Assembly: GCF_004769555.1 (NCBI RefSeq)
Contig: NZ_RQFY01000001.1
Span: forward strand, 496,001 to 560,000
From: Leptospira koniambonensis
GTDB taxonomy: Bacteria; Spirochaetota; Leptospiria; Leptospirales; Leptospiraceae
Length of the DNA stretch: 64,000 nucleotides
Direction: 5' to 3'
Under the pieces are notes generated by a model. That model did not search any database, was not told the origin of the DNA, and saw only the letters and a list, made by a program, of their open reading frames with translations. Positions 61,096-64,000 of the stretch are shown here, one piece after another; the stretch's first letter is position 1; the number at the start of each line of letters is the position of its first letter. Position numbers and translations under genes: made by a program.

Positions 61096-62763
61096 ATGCA
61101 AAAATTTCTGAAAGACGAGGAAGTCCAAGACATTCTCCTAAAAGCTGCCCTAGTTGTGACCTTCTTACTCTTGATCGTACTTCTTTTCACTGGGTGTAAT
61201 AACGCAAAAGCAGTGAGTATAGACGCAAGCTCCTCCGCGATAGGCGCAATTGCATTCGACGGAAACATAGGAGTTTTCGGTAGCAATACTTCTGGGCCTT
61301 CTCTTGTTAAAGTTAATATTATCGGATACATGAATAAGTCAGGTAATGAGATGAATCTGACCTTAACAAATACTGATACTTCTGAGACACAAACATTACA
61401 GATTTCGAATAACGGGACCTTCTCCTTTCCTGACTCTTTAGATGCGGGAACAAATTTTACTGTAGATCTTGGAACTTATACTGGAGGACAAAATTGCACT
61501 CTAACAGGAGATTCCGGAAAAGTCGGTTTAACAGCTGCATCTAAAATCGACTGTGAAAGGAACTTAGCTGTTTTCGGGAACTGGTTTTCAGGAAGCACTC
61601 CGGTCATGAATCTATATCAGGTAAATCAAAAGACTTCTACAGTGGTAGGAGCTCCTATGTTTTTCGGCACCAGTGCAGGACTACCTATGCTGGATCTAGT
61701 TTGGTCTGGAAGCAAATACCTAGCGGTTTGGACTTCCACAGGAAATACGATCAAAGCTAGATTATTGGATATAGAACAAATTGCTATAGGTTCAGATATT
61801 ACAGTAGCTGGAGTAGTTTCTACCGGATCAGGAGCAAAGTTCAGCACATTATCTGCTGCATATAATTCGGACCTAGATGAATTCGTTGTCGTATTTGTAG
61901 AATTCGGAGGAAGTACTTCTTTCTCGAATTTAGTGAGATATGTCCGCATTCATCCGGATGGAACCTTGATTGGAACTCCTACAACCATTAAATCAGTTCT
62001 TGGAACAATAGGGTCCACTTTCGGATATTCAGATGTAATTTGGAACGGAAGTAAATATGTAACTGCATTCGAATTTCATGATAATGATACGGATGATGCT
62101 CCTAATAATTACTTATCAGTATATAGTTTTACAAATGGTGCTGCAACTCAAGTAAATCAATTGTTCTTATCTTCCGGAAGCGGTTCCACTGGAGCAATCT
62201 TCCCGGTAAGTTCCGCAGGTGCGGCTTATCCAAAATTTGTAAGAACGTCTTCAGATGTATGGCTTTTTTATAATAGATCCAATATGGGCACTGTAGACAA
62301 CACAATTGATTCCAGCTTAATGGAATGGAGAAATTTATCCGGAGTTCCTACTCAAATCAGAAGGGACACAGTCCCGAATGGCTGTAATCCAAACGGCACA
62401 GGTTTCCAAACCTATGTACCTTCTCCAGGAAATATAGGCTCAAGAGTTTTGCTAGGCTATGATCTTAGATGTACCCAAAGCGGTTCCTCATTCTTTGATG
62501 TATATCATGGACCTTTAAATTCAACGAGCGGTGCTTTAGGAACTATTACAAATTATTCCGGAAGTATGCTTGGCATGAACATTACAATGGGAAGTTCCAC
62601 TACTTGCAGAACTTCCAGATGTTATACTAGTGCAGGCGCATTAGGAGACGGAGTTTATATTTTCGATCCTAATTTTGATGGAAGCACTCATACGTTCTAC
62701 CCGATCAAAATCTCTTCTCCAGGGAATTCTGTGGATTTTCCAGCCCAGACTTCCATCCAGTAA
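61096..62763 (+). CDS. Putative lipoprotein, 555 aa
   Basis: After a charged N-terminus (MQKFLKDEEVQDILLKAA), a hydrophobic segment ends in a lipobox VLLFTGC (Cys34), so it is likely lipid-anchored. A first small domain (about residues 70-150) has the pattern KVNIIGYMNKSGNEMNLTL ... NNGTFSFPDSLDAG ... NCTLTGDSGKVG ... IDCE, which recurs in the next gene. The larger remainder has strand-rich repeats with WSGSKYLAVWTS and WNGSKYVTAFEF, suggesting a propeller-like fold. No enzyme motif is seen. GGGAG precedes the ATG. Confidence 0.78.
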   Translation: MQKFLKDEEVQDILLKAALVVTFLLLIVLLFTGCNNAKAVSIDASSSAIGAIAFDGNIGVFGSNTSGPSLVKVNIIGYMNKSGNEMNLTLTNTDTSETQTLQISNNGTFSFPDSLDAGTNFTVDLGTYTGGQNCTLTGDSGKVGLTAASKIDCERNLAVFGNWFSGSTPVMNLYQVNQKTSTVVGAPMFFGTSAGLPMLDLVWSGSKYLAVWTSTGNTIKARLLDIEQIAIGSDITVAGVVSTGSGAKFSTLSAAYNSDLDEFVVVFVEFGGSTSFSNLVRYVRIHPDGTLIGTPTTIKSVLGTIGSTFGYSDVIWNGSKYVTAFEFHDNDTDDAPNNYLSVYSFTNGAATQVNQLFLSSGSGSTGAIFPVSSAGAAYPKFVRTSSDVWLFYNRSNMGTVDNTIDSSLMEWRNLSGVPTQIRRDTVPNGCNPNGTGFQTYVPSPGNIGSRVLLGYDLRCTQSGSSFFDVYHGPLNSTSGALGTITNYSGSMLGMNITMGSSTTCRTSRCYTSAGALGDGVYIFDPNFDGSTHTFYPIKISSPGNSVDFPAQTSIQ

Positions 62764-62772
62764 ACTTCAACC

Positions 62773-62825
62773 GGACCCTAGTTAAGAAAAATGAAATATT
62801 ACTCTTACAGGGTCCTATTTTTTTT
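62773..62825 (+). terminator. Intrinsic terminator overlapping the start of the next gene
   Basis: GGACCCT (62773-62779) pairs with AGGGTCC (62809-62815), and the stem can continue inward with GTTAAG against CTTAC. TA and then eight T follow immediately (62818-62825). It lies ten bases after the 61096 gene stop. The loop contains the ATG (62791) of the following lipoprotein gene, and the T-tract encodes its signal-peptide phenylalanines. Confidence 0.7.
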
Positions 62826-64000
62826 CTTCTTCTTTTTATCAAATATTTATTGCTATAAACCACCACAAGCATCTACACTTTTAGATCTTTTCAGCCTAAA
62901 AACAGATCTGGATGCATTCAATACTCCGATCAAAGTTTTTGTCCAAGTTTCAGGCTTAAGTTCAGGAACTCTTACTGTTTCCAATCTATTGGGAGAAACC
63001 TTAGATTTTCCGAGTAATGGGACTCAACAATTCCCTACTCTTGTTAGAATAGGAAAGGAATATTCAGTTTCTATAATAGGAATATCTGGAGCTTCTTCTC
63101 AACAGGAATGTAAGATCAGCAATTCAGAAGGACCGATCCTATATCCAAAGACTGTAATTTTCATAAGTTGTGGAAAAATATTCTATGATCTATCCGTAAA
63201 AGTGATAGGTCTGGATCCTTCTGTTGCAGGGACTTCTCCCTTAGTTTTGCAGAATCAGTCTGACAAAATTACTTTTGCTGCGGATGGGACAAAAACATTC
63301 GCACATAAGGTGGGAGATTCTGCGAATTATTCTGTTAGTTTCATTTCTATTCCGACAGGACATTCTTGTAGTTTTATTCCAAACGGATCGGAAACCGGGA
63401 ACATGTCTGGAGCACCTCTCACATTACTACTGGATTGTATTTCCGTTTTAGAAATTTTTCCTAAATCTAAGATACTCACTCCGAATGGAAATATTTCTAT
63501 TAAACTATCCTTTCACGGAGTGGACCCGGGAAGCTGCAGTTTCGATCCAATCACTATTGCTGGAAAAAATAATGTGGCTTCTCTAGGAAATCCGCCTAGT
63601 ATTACTTATCCTTCCGCACCTAGTGATCATACGATTGTAATCACTCCGAATTCTCCAGACAAATGGGGACCTCCTGGAAATTCTTTCTTTGAATTAGTCG
63701 GGTGTACTGCAAAAAGTTTACCCGTCCAAAATGGAAATCCAATCCATTACGATTTTGTAACTTCTTCCAATATTCGTTTGGTAGATGAAAGTAATGGAAT
63801 AGATGATCCAGGATGCGGAACAGGTTCTGGCCCGAGCGCTTTCTGCAGAAGTATAGAAAAAGGTGTCCAAGAATGTGATTTAAGCGGATCTATCTGCTCT
63901 GTTTTTGTTGCAGAAGGAAGTTATACTCCTCTTTCCCAAATTTTCTTAGGTGGAACTACTTCCTTATTCGGTGGATTTGCTTCAGGTTTTCCGGATCTGG
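62791..64000 (+). CDS. Putative lipoprotein (partial, C-terminus outside window)
   Basis: 403 codons are visible and open to the window end. A short signal rich in Phe (VLFFFFFFLSNIYC) ends in a lipobox with Cys21. Two small domains of the kind seen in the preceding lipoprotein follow (VFVQVSGLSSGTLTVSNLLG; LSVKVIGLDPSVAGTSPLVL), then a segment with an FPKSKILTPNGNISIKL start. From about residue 330 the pattern GIDDPGCGTG ... CSVFVAEGSY ... SLFGGFASGF suggests the opening of a beta-helix, pectin-lyase-like domain. The start codon is within a terminator hairpin; an in-frame stop at 62779 excludes an earlier start. Confidence 0.75.
   Translation, partial: MKYYSYRVLFFFFFFLSNIYCYKPPQASTLLDLFSLKTDLDAFNTPIKVFVQVSGLSSGTLTVSNLLGETLDFPSNGTQQFPTLVRIGKEYSVSIIGISGASSQQECKISNSEGPILYPKTVIFISCGKIFYDLSVKVIGLDPSVAGTSPLVLQNQSDKITFAADGTKTFAHKVGDSANYSVSFISIPTGHSCSFIPNGSETGNMSGAPLTLLLDCISVLEIFPKSKILTPNGNISIKLSFHGVDPGSCSFDPITIAGKNNVASLGNPPSITYPSAPSDHTIVITPNSPDKWGPPGNSFFELVGCTAKSLPVQNGNPIHYDFVTSSNIRLVDESNGIDDPGCGTGSGPSAFCRSIEKGVQECDLSGSICSVFVAEGSYTPLSQIFLGGTTSLFGGFASGFPDL

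Overview
The window looks like a chromosome segment of Leptospira. The signs are AT-rich coding DNA, many lipoproteins with loose spirochaete-type lipoboxes, a DUF1554 lipoprotein, and a complete-looking B12 operon. A de novo B12 operon fits the infectious (pathogenic or intermediate) clades better than the saprophytes. That assignment is inference; no marker here fixes the species.

Layout. (1) 1-4.3 kb, nitrogen: the 5' part of an assimilatory nitrate reductase gene (minus strand), an unrecognised ORF, and an alginate-export-type outer-membrane barrel behind a textbook sigma-54 promoter. (2) 4.4-7.3 kb: a PAS histidine kinase, a Crp/Fnr regulator and a 3-ketosphinganine-reductase-like SDR. 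(3) 7.4-26.2 kb: a cobalamin riboswitch followed by one tightly packed operon of about 20 genes. It runs from cobalt import (cbtB, cbtA) and chelation (cbiX), through the cobalt-early ring-contraction enzymes (cbiD, C, ET, L, G, H, F), to adenosylation, amidation, side-chain attachment and nucleotide-loop steps (cobO, cbiA, cobU, a cobD-cbiP fusion, cbiB), the salvage enzyme cbiZ and two histidine phosphatases. No cbiJ/cobK, cobS or cobT is visible. (4) 26.2-28.8 kb: a second cobalamin riboswitch in front of a TonB-dependent receptor, so uptake and synthesis share a ligand.

(5) 28.8-50.0 kb: a signalling island, almost all on the minus strand. It holds a 2016-residue cytoplasmic hybrid kinase with eight nearly identical 92-residue HAMP units (Nik1-like) plus its REC/kinase partners, a NarX/NarL-like pair, and a cheR-cheB-hybrid kinase-REC/kinase set that parallels the first module. 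Between them lie a putative lipoprotein, an OsmC protein, and a SoxR regulon in miniature: soxR divergent from an FMN reductase and an MFS exporter, with two dyad operator candidates.

(6) 50.2-64 kb: a cell-surface region. It has an OmpA-domain lipoprotein, a seven-repeat Calx-beta-like/DUF1554 lipoprotein, an FG-GAP lipoprotein, two outer-membrane-type proteins and two further lipoproteins, the last cut by the window end. Among them sit an ArsR regulator, an SDR and a crotonase, with perfect inverted repeats before the first two.

The strongest points for follow-up are the poly-HAMP kinase, the sigma-54 promoter by the nitrate genes, the fusion and extension proteins and missing steps in the B12 operon, and an intrinsic terminator whose loop contains the next gene's start codon and whose T-tract encodes its signal peptide. 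All functions are read from sequence motifs alone; no database search was possible.
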